Shown: positions 23,312 to 34,834 of the stretch, piece by piece
Numbering within the stretch: the stretch's first letter is position 1
How the letters are laid out: every line of letters begins with the position of its first letter
Assembly (NCBI GenBank): GCA_029204225.1
Contig: CM055100.1
Location: 32,331,645-32,395,644 of the forward strand
Origin: Diphasiastrum complanatum
Taxonomy: Eukaryota; Streptophyta; Lycopodiopsida; Lycopodiales; Lycopodiaceae
Length of the DNA: 64,000 nucleotides
Reading direction: 5' to 3'
The notes under the pieces: model-generated
What the model was told of the DNA's origin: nothing
What the model saw: the letters and a program-made list of their open reading frames with translations, nothing else
Databases searched by the model: none
Program-made: the position numbers and the translations under genes

Positions 23312-24851
23312 TTGCTGAAATCAGGCAAGGGAAAACCAAAGCAAGCAGGTAACCTTGTCGACGAAGGTGAGATTGAAGACTCTAGCATCTTCATGTTAGC
23401 ATTGTCATCTAATCAAGATGATCAAGCATGGTACATTGACTCGGGAGCCACAAGACATATGACAGGTAACAATGATTGGTTCAGTAGCTTGAAAGTGTTG
23501 GATAATGGAACGTCCGTTTCACAAGAAAATGGTGATGTGTGCAAGATCAAGGAGATAGGCACCGTTTCAATCCAACTACATGATGGTAAAAGCAGGATGA
23601 TCAGGGAGGTACTTTATGTACCAGGTTTGAAGAGAAATATACTTTTTGTTGGTATCATTACTGATCAAAAGTTGAAAGTAGAATTTTCCCATGATCGTTG
23701 CTTTGTGAAGGATGTGAACCAAACGTTCAAAGTTATTGCAGATGATATAAGGGAGCCCAACACTAAATTGTACATGTTGAATGCTACAATCAAGGAGCAA
23801 CATGGACTTGTCTCGTCCATTCCATTGCAAACTGAACTGTGGCATAAGAGGCTTGGTCACTTGAACTTAGGAGGCCTCATTTTAATGAGAAAATTGGGAA
23901 AGGTGAGAGGATTGCCTACGATAGAAGACCACTTGAAGTCGATGTGCAAATCATGTGTGTATGGGAAGCAGCATCGAGAGAAGTTCAATAAAGGTAGTGT
24001 TGCAAGGGCAAAGAATATCCTGGATTTGATCCACACAGATTTATACAGGCCTGTGAGGACTATGTCCTTAGGTAAAGCCTTCTATTGCATGACCTTTATT
24101 GATGATATGTCACGTAAGACGTGGATTTACTTCTTGAAGAAGAAATCGGATGCATTTGACAATTTCAAGAGCTTCAAAGCATTGGTCGAAAATCAGACAG
24201 GTAGAAAGATCAAAGTTCTAAGATCAGATCGTGGAGGTGAGTATAAGTCTAAACGACTTCAATGATCTTTCTGATCAATGTGGGATCAAAAGACAATTTA
24301 CGCAAGCTCATACTCCTACTCTCAATGGTATAGCTGAGCGCAAGAATCGTACGATTGTGGAATGTGTCAGATCTATGCTAGCTGAGATGAAACTAACAAA
24401 AGATTTTTGGTCAGAACCATGCAGTACGGTAGTCTATCTTCAAAATAGAAGTCCCACCATTGCCATACGAAAGATAACACCTGAGGAGGCATTCACAAAG
24501 AAGAAGCCAAAGGTGAATCACTTGCGAATCTTCAGATGTAAGGCCTTTGTACACATTCCTAAGGAAGAGAGACATAAGCTTGATGTGAAAGCTATCAAGT
24601 GTATATTCCTAGAATATGATGATCGTGTGAAGGGCTATAGATGTTTTGATCTAGTGGAGAACAAAATACATGTCAGTCATGATGTTATCTTTGATGAATC
24701 TAAGATGTATGAAGACGAGGATGCTGAGAAGACAGACATGTCCAGTGGAAAAGATGGTATAGTGAGGATACCTCCTTATGATGATCCATTCGTTGACTTT
24801 CCTAGTGATGGACACGAGGATACATCTCAAGATACTACTACTCAACCTTAA
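23312..24851 (+). pseudogene. Protease and integrase of the plus-strand copia element
   Basis: The protease motif AWYIDSGATRHMTG is at about 23428-23465. Integrase follows: ELWHKRLGHLNLGGL, CKSCVYGKQHREKF, DLIHTDLYRPV, FIDDMSRKTWIYFL, LRSDRGGEY, then after a frameshift near 24240 TPTLNGIAERKNRTIVECV, and HLRIFRCKAFVHIPKEERHK to HVSHDVIFDESKMYEDED. Both halves are long open frames (23312-24265 and 24231-24851), so decay is moderate. Confidence 0.92.
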
Positions 24852-26640
24852 GAGACAGGTTGGAGAGGTAGAGATAAAGCTTTTGGTGCAAGAATGATAG
24901 AAGTTACAGGTGACAAATGCAAGGAGAAAGATGTACCGTGGGATACATTTTCACCAGGAAGCCGATCACTTGACATGAAGCTCCCTAAGTGGTTTGAGAG
25001 ATTGTTGGAGAGCCGCGACATGGATGACTTTACAAGATCATCTAGCCAGGGAGAGCTACGAAGATCAACAAGAGAGAAGACACAATCTGAAAGGTATGAA
25101 GCAAATTATGCTCTCTTATCTAGCATTATTCAAAGCAAAGAACCTTCGACTTATGGTGAAGCAAAGGATGATGACATTTGGATCAAGGCCATGGGAGAGG
25201 AGATGGAGTCAATTGCCAAGCATAGCACATGGGACTTAGTGGAACCACCAGTTGGCAAGAAACCCATTGGTTGTAAATGGGTATACAGGACTAAGTACTA
25301 TGCAGATGGAAGCATAGCAAAGCACAAGGCAAGATTGGTGATCAAAGGGTATGCACAAAGTAAAGGCATCGACTATGAGGAGACCTTTGTGCCAGTATGT
25401 AAGTGGAATACTCTGCGTCTACTTGTTGCTTTAGCTTGCATCAGATGGATGTGAAATTTGCTTTTCTAAATGGTGAGTTAAAAGAAGAGGTGTTCATGGA
25501 TCAATCTGAAGGATTTGTAACGAAAGGACAAGAGAATAAAGTATGTCGCTTGAAGAAAGCACTTTATGGTCTTAAACAGGCACCATGTGCGTAGTATAGC
25601 AAGACTGATGCCTACTTTTGTTCTAAGGGGATGGTGAGAACACTTTCTGATCCAAATCTTTATGTCTTATGCTTTGATGGTATGATTGCTTTGATTGCTC
25701 TTTGTGTTGATGACTTGATTATCACGAGAAATAATCAAGAGACGATAGACATGATCAAGAAAAACCTCATGGAACAATTCAATGCATTATTTTCTTAGAG
25801 TGGAGGTGTGGTAAAAAGGACACGAAGTGAGTTTAACACAAGTGAAGTATGTCAAAGAGTTGCTGCACAGGTTCAGGTTGCAGGATTGCAAGCCAATGAA
25901 CACTCCTATTGAACCAGGTAAAAAGCTTTCTAAGTTTGATGAGTCACAGCCATTTGATGCTACGCTGTATAGGCAATTAGTAGGGAGCTTGATTTACCTT
26001 ACCTCGACTAGACCAGATATATGCTATGTTGCTAGTATTGTAAGTCAGTTTATGGCAGCACCTATGGACATGCATTGGAAGGTAGGTAAGCACATTTTGC
26101 GTTATGTCAAAGGCACTTCAGATTCTGGCTTGGGTTACAAGAAGCATGAGGGTTTACGTGAGTCATGTGGCTATGTGGATGTGGATTGGGGATGTGACTA
26201 TGACGATCGTAGGTCCACCACAAGGTATGTATTCCAGCTTTGTGGCAATTGCTTTTTCTGGTCTAGTAAAAGGCAAAGTACGGTTGCTTTATCCACCACA
26301 GAAGCAGAGTATAAGACAATGTGTAGTGCAGCACAAGAAGCTATATGGTTGAGGCAAATTTTGGATGAAGCTGGCATGAAACAGAAAAATCCCACAACTA
26401 TACATAGCGACAGTCAGAGTGGCATTCAGCTAGCAAAGAATCTAGTGTTCCATGTGAGAACCAAACACATTTAGATTCAGTATCACTTTATACGTGAAAG
26501 GCTGCTGAGTCGTGAAATTCATGTTGTTCATTGTAGTACGGAAGAACAACTACTGATATTTTCACTAAGCCAATTGTTAGAGAAAAGTTTGATAAGTTTA
26601 CATCAAAGCTTTCTGTACTTAAAGTTTGATGACTTTAAAG
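24852..26640 (+). pseudogene. RT and RNase H of the plus-strand copia element
   Basis: RT begins with IWIKAMGEEMESIAKHSTWD and continues with [38 protein letters not shown], then after a short deletion near 25435 [20 protein letters not shown] and [16 protein letters not shown] (stop at 25592). The catalytic box near 25700 is CVDDLIIT rather than YVDD. The thumb is at 25827 onward (YRQLVGSLIYLTSTRPDICY). RNase H runs from VDVDWGCDYDDRRSTT and VALSTTEAEYKTMCSAAQEA to a TAG at 26472, with residual similarity to about 26640. No purine tract or 3' LTR can be recognised. Confidence 0.9.
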
Positions 26641-26771
26641 TTATGTATATGACTGTATAAAAAGTAGACTCTACTTTAAGAGAGAGAGTTAGAATTAAAG
26701 TAAAATCACTGTGTTACTGTACTATGGATCCTATTAGTGGATAAGCATTAGTTGGCCTCGCCACTAGGTGA

Positions 26772-26797
26772 GTCGACGGGACACACGTCCCGTCGAC
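26772..26797. repeat. 11-bp perfect GC-rich stem with 4-base loop
   Basis: GTCGACGGGAC, loop ACAC, GTCCCGTCGAC. Weaker pairing extends outward (CTAGGTG against CACCCTAG). It lies between two copia elements in an AT-rich region, so it stands out in composition. Confidence 0.85.
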
Positions 26798-26849
26798 GGC
26801 ACCCTAGGTACGACTTCAGAAATCCGCTTGATTAATAGGTTCAACAGAA

Positions 26850-29275
26850 ATGACTTCCACATGTGAAAATTCAAAATGAAGATGATACTCATTGAGAAAG
26901 AACTTTGGTGATCCGTCAACGGTTCAATAGCCAAGCCGGCTGAACCTGACATGCTAACCACTTGGAAAGCTAAGGATGGAAAAGCTCTTGCCATTGTATC
27001 TCTGAATCTTAAAGACTCACAAATAGCTCGTGTAGCAAATTGTTCCAGCTTCAAAGAAGAATGGGACATTCTTTTCGGTCTATATGAAACAACGGATGTA
27101 TCGACTCGTCTCTTCATGAGAAAGAAGTTCCTATCGATCAAGATGAGATGGAATCTTAGTCACTGATCATCTGAATGAATTCAAACAGCTGCTCAAATTA
27201 TCAAACAAAGATGCTAATATGTCTCTTCTGTCCAGTCTTCCTCCCTCTTACAACAACTTAGTATTGCTTTTGAGCAATGCTCCTGACCTGTCTCTACAAA
27301 AGATGGCAACAAGTTTATTGCAGGAAGAAGTAAGAAGGAAAAGTTTATCCACATCGAATACAAAGGCAGTCACCCTCTATTCAAATAAGCAATAGTTCCA
27401 AAAGAAGAGATATTTGAAGGACAGGAAGACCAAAGCTGAGTAGACTGATTCAGACTAGCAATAACAACAACATAATTGACAATAACGAAAGCCTAAAACC
27501 AGACTCTTCTGCAAGTATTGCAAGAGAACCAACCACAATAGTCCTCAGCCCAACACTGCTAATGGTATAAGATTCTAGTGCATCTCAGCACATGACCCAT
27601 GTAAGTGCCTATTCGAAGAACTCACACTAGCAAATTTGAAATATATTTACTTTGGTGACTCCAGTACATATCGAAGGCCAAGGTTCCATACACCTTCATC
27701 TTATAAATGGTAATTCAACATTGCTTAAGAACGTACTTAATGTACCTAAGCTGACAAAGAATCTACTTTCTATTAGCAAGCTCACAGATCAGGACTGCAT
27801 AGCCTTGTTCAATTCAAAGCAACGTACTATTTTGGATAAAAATTGTAATGAAATCCTCTCTGCTACATTCTGGGTCATGAGTATGCACTTTCTACCAATG
27901 TGAGTACTTCAAATGCCCAGTTATGGGGGCATCAAAGATTAGGACACTTAAACATAAGATCTATCTTGTACATGCATCATAACAATATGGTTAAGGACTT
28001 AAATATTAATGCTACCTCCACTGACACTCGACATGTCTGTGAGATGTGCCTACTAGGCAAATAGCCTAGATCAAGATTCCCAAAGGGACAAGCCACTAGA
28101 GCTAAGTCCATTTTAGGATTGATACATAGTGATCTGCGCGGCCCTATGAGTACTCCCTCTCTAGGTTCAGCACTATATTTTATCACTTTTATCGATGACT
28201 ATTCAAGATTCACTAGTATTATGTTCATCAAGAACAAGTCTAAGGCATTCAACTGTTTCAAAGAATTCAAGTAGTCTGCTGAGACACAGACTGGTCAAAA
28301 ACTCAAGACCCTGTGCACATATAGTGGGGGAGAGTCTCTGTTAGAAAAAATGTCCGACTACTTATCATCATGTGCCATTCATCATCAGTTCACCACCAGC
28401 TACACACGGCCACAATAGAATGGAATAGCTGAGAGGAAGAATAGAACACTACTCAATGCAGCACGATCAATGATGTCAAATGCTTAGCTATCCAAGAATT
28501 TTTGGAGTGAAGCAATTTCAACAGCTTGCTATCTACAAAATTATTCAAGCACTAAAGTAGTCGACTCAAAGACTCCATTCGAAGCCTTTCATGGATACAA
28601 ACCGAGTCTGAAGCACCTCCGAGTATTTAGTTGTTTTTGTTATGTGCAGATTCCGTCTGACCTATGAAAGAATTTCGATCTTGTCAGTTGCAAGTATCTT
28701 CATTGGATACTCGACATCACACAAAGCCTATCGAATTTATGATGTCGAATCGGGCCTAATCACAATCAGTCGAGACATTGTCTTCCTCGAAGATAGATTT
28801 TACGACTTCAAGCAGAAGCAGCCAATGCAAGAGTTCGTTCCAACGACTCCCATTACCATCGACATGCTTCGACTTACGACTGTTCTGACAACAATCGAAG
28901 ATACACATGTAAAAGTTTGGTATGAGAAAAGCATGCTCCGGGCACTTTTTCTCTTTTTGGTTATCCCCAACGACTTCGCAAACTTAGTTCGAAAATGCTA
29001 CGCGAAGGGGTTGGTTTTCTTCGAACCTTCATCCACCTACCCCACAACAAGGAGAATCATCATCTCAGCAACCGACTATTGTTTGAATGTCTGCTCGACA
29101 TCGACAAGAGCCTAATCGTTATATCCCTCAGACATTCATCAATTACGATGAACCTGCCTCAGTAGTAGAAGCATTGTCGAGTTCAAATGTAGACAACTGG
29201 CACACTGCCATGAATGTTGAGTATAATTCATTGATGAATTCTTCCATATTCGTTATTTGGGCAAAAGCCTAAAGG
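26850..29275 (+). pseudogene. Third Ty1/copia relic, gag to RT start
   Basis: Pieces in order: gag (KFKMKMILIEKELW, then 26951-27166 with LNLKDSQIARVANCSSFKEE); a zinc knuckle start FCKYCKRTNH near 27505; protease DSSASQHMT near 27573 (canonical G replaced by S); integrase (WGHQRLGHLNIRS, CEMCLLGK, LIHSDLRGPMSTPS, FIDDYSRFTSIMF, NGIAERKNRTLLNAARSMM, then PSLKHLRVFSCFCYVQIP); and an RT start at 29190-29240 (NWHTAMNVEYNSLMN). It breaks off near 29275. At least eight stops or frameshifts are present. The zinc knuckle resembles that of the 62-64 kb element. Confidence 0.85.
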
Positions 29276-29279
29276 GTTG

Positions 29280-29850
29280 CCATCCATTTGTTTCTTTGTT
29301 AGTAATAGTTATGTTTGAGAAATAAATTGGTATAGGTAGTTTACCCAATTATGTTGCTGGAGTCAATCGATAGTTTAATCTAAGCATATGACGCTTCTAG
29401 AAGCAATGGGACAAATCATGACATAGTTGGACGATTCGTGAAAAGTATTAACATTTTGCTTATAATAGAATGATAATCTCAAATAGAGAGCAATTTAGCA
29501 TAATCTCAAAGTGTTATGCACAAGGGAAATGTCTCTCTTCTTATAGCAAGAAGGGCCTTCCATAAGCTTCCACTAACTTATGGGATTAGTTTCTAAACTT
29601 GTCATTCTAAGGCTTCTCAACTTCTAACTTAGAACTTAGAACTTTAGAATCTCTAAACTTGAGTCTCTAATTTAAGATAACTTAGAATCTTTTATTTCTA
29701 AGCTTAAGTTTCTTAAGTTTGAGTTCTAAGTTTAAGTTTCTATTTATTTAAGCTTCTACCCATGGACTTACAGAACACATGCCATAGTAAAGTTTATTTT
29801 ACTCATACGTGGACTTACAATACACATGCCACGAAGTTTTATTTCTTTTT
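29280..29850. repeat. AT-rich, self-complementary repeat region
   Basis: 29600-29760 repeats short words such as AACTTAGAA and TTCTAAG in both orientations, so it can fold on itself. At about 29764-29850 two direct copies of GGACTTACA-A-ACACATGCCA lie 50 bases apart. 29280-29600 shows no gene. Confidence 0.6.
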
Positions 29851-29852
29851 GT

Positions 29853-30929
29853 TTTTCACTTTGTTGCTAACACTAGAGAAATATCCAGATTCACCATATG
29901 CTGGATAGAATCTTGGGTATCTGTCAATAAATGGCCAAAGACTTTGAAGTAGGTGTCTTCATCTATAATAGTAGGTTTGTCTTCTTGAATTTCTTGTTCT
30001 GCAAAAGTGTCGAAAATTCCACGCTCTTGCTGGATATCAGAAATTTTCTGCACTTGTTGGTCGTGATCTTCCTGTTGTTGCGTCTCTTCTGTTTGAGTGA
30101 CATGAGGTTCACTCTCCATTTCTTGGACATTGTCGCGGGAAGAATTCGGTTTGTACTGAGACGATGGTGATGATGCTTTCACTGAATTCGTCTTTGCAGT
30201 CTGGACTTGAGAATCTGCATTTTGTTGAGTTGACGATGATGATTCTATTTCAGTAGAGCTTGCCTTGGTAGTCTACATCAAATAATCAGCTTCTTCAATA
30301 GATGCTCCTTCCTGCTACATTGGTGCTATTTTGATTGCACAAGCTTTTTGCGCAGTTAGAATTTCAGCATAGAAACTTAATGTACCAAATTGAAATCCTA
30401 GCCTGGAGAACTGCTTCTCCCTGATTAGTCTATAGAATTTCTTAAAACAATCTGTCCGAAAGCAATTGGTTCTCCGTTAAGGGCTTTGAGCAAGTATCCC
30501 ATATTTGTTGAAGATATGGTGTACTCCTACTCCGATAAAAATATAGCAAAAAGGGCCCCCTTATATCCCCGCTTCTCAAGATAAGCTCCCTCCTGAATTG
30601 TTTCACTTTTGGTGATATAATCGGCCTACCATTTGCAAGCCTTGGGCATGGCAGTAAAAATTCTCTGTAATAGTTATTGGATTATTATGGACCACACTGG
30701 AAATGTGTTCGTCCTCTGTCTTTTCTAGATTCCGAACTAGCTCATGCCATAGTTCCGATAGTATGATAGATGGACCAAACTGCAGTAAACTATCTATTCT
30801 AGCACTTGTTGCAAGAGGTTGCAACACTGGTAGTATCGGCTTCAGGTGTGCTTTGAAAGTAATGGTATCGCTAGTAGCCATTATAAATGGAATGGAAGTT
30901 GTGGGAGTGCTTGATGGTGACGAATGCAT
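29853..30929 (-). pseudogene. Decayed unknown ORF, about 358 codons, stops only
   Basis: On the minus strand one frame runs from ATG 30929 (MHSSPSSTPTTSIPF; a second ATG 16 codons on gives MATSDTITFKAHLKPILPVL) to a stop near 29853. By my reading it has six in-frame stops (TGA, TGA, TAA, TAA, TAG, TAG) and no frameshift. Each stop is one C-to-T change from CGA, CAA or CAG. The C-terminal half is Ser/Gln/Glu-rich (TEETQQQEDHDQQVQKISD). I do not recognise the family. It lies downstream of the gypsy gag/protease relic, so it could be part of an element or a captured gene. Confidence 0.5.
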
Positions 30930-31559
30930 TTGATTGTAGCGAAAGCAAGTGTAGTAGAGAAAGTGTCAGAAAAACATGAACGCAAAGTCAAACCATGAAC
31001 GAGTATTCTTAATGGTATGATGGTGCATTAAATCAGAAGTGACCGTCGTGTATTGAAGGTACAACCTTAGAAAATAAAGTAAACTAGTCTAAAATAATAA
31101 CAATAAATTCAAATAAAACGAAATGCAACAAATGTTTCAGCAGAAAGTTCGCAAAAGTTGAACTCGGAAAATTTAGATATCAGACTGCGAAAAATAAAAA
31201 TGTACACAGTCTGTATGGAAACAATCAAATTTTGACAAGTCTGTACATTTTTGTCGGCTTTTTTCATAAAGTTGAAAATGTCATAAATGTGTGCACATTT
31301 CATTTTGGAAAGTTTCGCATTTTTTGGGAAACTCAAATGGCAAAGAAAATGCGAAACGATGGTTTCACATTTTCGAAAATTTGAAATAACATCGATTTGA
31401 AAATAACAACTATGGGAACATGTTTCGGCTTTTTTCGCAAAATGTAAATTAGTGAAATGGCGCGAAAAACGCGATAGAAAATATTATCACATTTTCAGAA
31501 AAATAAAATAGCAGTCAACGAAAAACAAACCATACGAGTACACGTGTCGGGTTTTTCGC
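30930..31559 (-). other. AT-rich leader-like region with repeated TTTTTCGCAAAA words
   Basis: On the plus strand TCGGCTTTTTTCATAAA (about 31253), TCGGCTTTTTTCGCAAAA (about 31427) and TCGGGTTTTTCGCAAAA (about 31546) are spaced copies of one motif. No coding domain is seen. It could be the 5' flank or LTR of the decayed ORF at 29853-30929. Confidence 0.45.
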
Positions 31560-33405
31560 AAAAACAGGCCCCATTTAGCACATAGCTTTGTTGAGATTAG
31601 ATTGACTCCTGAACCTCCATCTATCACAGTTGCCACTCGACTAAATTGTTTATATTGTATCATCATGGTGATATTTCTCTACTCATTCTCCAAAGCTGCC
31701 CCTACATTGAGTACTTCGTTTGAATCTTTAAAGCCGGCACAAACTAGTGGTTCCTGCCGGACTGTTGGTTCTCTCTTGGTCAATCTCTCGGCTAACACTT
31801 CTTTAGCTTGAGGCACCAACTTTAGAAATTCTCCCAATGTAATATCCATCTTGCTAGATAGAATATTCATGATCAGTTCTGTTTGCGGTGCTTCAGGTTT
31901 AGTCATGTTGAAGAGTTCTTCGCGATGGTGCAAGTGAGTGTTAACATCCGTTCGTGGATCAGGTAAGTTCGATGGTGGCACATGTGAAGAATGAATCTCT
32001 GCTGCAGCTTTGGCGGCTTCCAATACCTCTTTTTCTTGTAAATCTTTGATCCACTGTCTCATGTTGTGGTACTTCTTCTTCTCAGAGTTGAGATCAACGG
32101 CAGCTCCTTTCTGCTTCTGAGCTCGTGTGACAACCATCACTTGTGCACTTGGTTCAATAGGTTGGAATGTTGGCCTTTATTTAATTGTAATCGTATTCAA
32201 AGGAGCAGCTGGTCTTGATGGACAGTCCTTGTAACAATGTCCATAATCGCGTTCCCGACAAAAGGGAGTAAACTTTTCTTTATTCGGACATTCAACAATT
32301 TTGTGATTTTCTCCACATCCAAAGCATCCAAGTGGTGCTCTAGCCCACTGTCTAGACTATTGTTGTTGTGTAGTAGCATAGATAGCGTTTTGCTCTGAAG
32401 AACCAATATCTTATTCAGTATTGTAATTCCACTGGTCATTACCAACCGAAGGTTCTAGTTCTATATTCGCAGAAGGAACATGTTGTATCTGTTGAATAAC
32501 CCGAGAATTTCACGAACAAAAAGCTGTATCATGTCCAGAAGAATTGCATAGATGACAATAAGTATCCGTCATACGCCTTTTCATCGTTGGACACTCATTT
32601 ATGGTGTGATTTCTAGCACAAATCGCACACCAAATATTTTCTCTGCTAGGAAATATTTTAGCCATCTTATCAGTTGTTTTATTGCTCTTTGCTTGCTGCT
32701 CTTCCAATGCTTTCAACTTTGCATCGAACTGTGACTGCATCTTCTATAGCTGCATCTGCTATTTTTGACCAAGTTTTTTGAGCTCATTCATCATCAACTC
32801 GGCTATTGCATTGATGTTCGTAGACGCAATAGTTGCGGATGTTGTAGTTGTTTTCCTAGCTATATATGACAACATGCCAATATTTGGTTCATCAGCTGAA
32901 TCTTCATCCTCTTTGCGTATTGCATCATCCATTGCATGTTGTAATGACATATAATCTGCTCGACATTTAAGTTCTCGTCTAATCATCTTAGGTAGAACTG
33001 CTAATAACCACATAATCATAGTGCCATTATAAATTAGTTTAGGATCACACTCTGATCTGAGATGCTTGACCCGTTCAATGTAATCTCGCACTCCTTCCCT
33101 CTTTCCCATTTTAATTTCACTTAAAAGTAGGAAAGGATCTTCCAAGAACTTCTTGGGTTTAAATCTCGTACTTAGGGTAGCTTTAACTACTTCCCAATCC
33201 ATACGTTCAATCTCATCTTGGTTATAAAACCAATCTTGTGTCTCTCCAGTTAAGAACATAGGAAATAACTTAAGTTTATCCCTTGGAAAAACTTCTCCAT
33301 ATACCTCACACGATTCAGCAAAGATTTTGAGAAATATGACTGGACCAGATAACCCATTATACTTCGACAACTCTAGACGATGTGTTCTTCTAATTACCAA
33401 AAATC
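31560..33405 (-). pseudogene. Ty3/gypsy gag and protease start, relic
   Basis: On the minus strand, 33400-32759 is an open gag frame (LELSKYNGLSGPVIFLKIF, LTGETQDWFYN, MDWEVVKATLSTRFKP, MGKREGVRDYIERVKHLRSE), typical of the gypsy retrotransposon gag domain. It is followed by CAICARNHTINEC and CHLCNSSGHDTAFC (zinc knuckles, 32510-32740), another zinc-knuckle region (about 32220-32330), a spacer (31679-32140) and the protease start VIDGGSGVNLIS near 31590-31620. Similarity ends near 31560, before RT. At least three frame changes separate the parts. The gag joins copia sequence directly at about 33400. Confidence 0.85.
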
Positions 33406-34268
33406 ACTTGCACTTTAGCTTTATCGTCAAAGGGATCAATTGTCAATTTTATTTGGTCATTTTGACCCATCTCATCAAAAGTAGCATCTTTGGAAATCAC
33501 GATCTTTTGTGCATCTGTGTCATACATCTTGTATGCCTTGGCTCTTTCATCATATCCAAGGAAAATACACTTAACAGCCTTTGCATCCACCTTCTTTCAT
33601 TTTTCATCAAGCACATGAGCGTAAGCATCACAACCAAATACTCGTAAATGAGAAATTTTAGGTTTCTTTTCAGTAAAAGCTTCGTAAGGTGTCTTACCCT
33701 CCACGGACTTCGTAGGACACCGATTCAAGATATGAGTAGTTGTGTTGCATGCTTCTGCCCAAAAGGTATTTGGCAAACGCTTGCTCTTAAGCATTGCCCT
33801 AGCCATCTCCACAATGGATCCGTTTTGTTGTGGTGAATAGGGCGTAGTGGTTTGTCTCTTGATCCCCTGATCCTTGCAAAAATTTATAAACTCTGTTGAA
33901 AAATACTCACCACCACCATCTGATCTGAGGGTGTTAATTAAACAACCTGTTTGTTTTTCAACTAGAGCCTTGAACTCTCTAAACTTGACAAAAGCATCAG
34001 ATTTCTTGCTTATGAAATAAATCCAGATATGTCTAATATAGTCATCAATAAATGTGATGAAATAGTAACAACTACTAATGGACCTAGTTTGTATTGGTCC
34101 ACGTAGATCACTATGAACAAGATCAAGAATGCCATTGGCTCTTCTTGCTCCATCTTTGGGAAATCTCTCTCTATGTTGTTTTCCCAATATGCAACCCTCA
34201 CAAATTTTTCCTTCAAAAGAGATATCAGGCAATCCAACAACTAGATTACCTCTTTTAAGGAACTGCAA
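33390..34268 (-). pseudogene. Integrase of the truncated copia element
   Basis: Minus strand: the integrase zinc-domain end (CEGCILGKQHRERFPK), then LDLVHSDLRGPIQTRS, FIDDYIRHIWIYFISKKSDA, LRSDGGGEYFSTEF, TPYSPQQNGS (the expected AERKN part is lost), AEACNTTTHILNRCPTKSVE, HLRVFGCDAYAHV. A stop at 33597 is followed in frame by MDAKAVKCIFLGYDERAKAY and VISKDATFDE. The last recognisable residues are near 33395. Confidence 0.9.
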
Positions 34269-34452
34269 ACTTTGAGCACTAATATGACCAAACCTTTGAT
34301 GCCAAAGATCACTTCAACTATCAACAGTGCTTATCATAGCTTGAGTAAAAGATCTCGCATTCAATTTGTAGAGTCGATTCCCGTTGACTCTAGCTCCTAT
34401 AGCAATCACTTTGTAGTGATTCTTGATGTCTTTGACAAGACATTTGTCACTG

Positions 34453-34740
34453 TCAAACAACATTGCTTATCTGCTTAATCTTCCCACTAGCTAACTTCAC
34501 TGGTACCACTCCAACTCTTTTAACAGATAGCAATTTGCCACCGGCTTGTCCAACTTCATCACCATTGTCAGTTTCCTTGAGTTCGGAAAACCACTCTTTT
34601 CTTGAAGTCATGTGCTTGGATGCACCACTATCAATGTACCAGGTATCCTTGGCTTCATCACTTGTCATTAATGATGTAATGAACAATTTTGAACTCTCAC
34701 CTGTATCATCTTCATATTGATCATCAACGTATTGATGTTG
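34453..34740 (-). pseudogene. Protease of the truncated copia element
   Basis: The aspartic protease motif DTWYIDSGASKHMTSRKEWF is on the minus strand near 34590-34645, followed by VPVKLASGKIKQISNVV. It is separated by frame changes from gag upstream and integrase downstream. Confidence 0.85.
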
Positions 34741-34834
34741 ATCAGTATAATTATCTTCAAAATACTAAGTCATCAAATTGATGTTGATCAGCATAATTTC
34801 CCGCTTGCCATTTGTCTTTTCTTTGTTCCATCTC

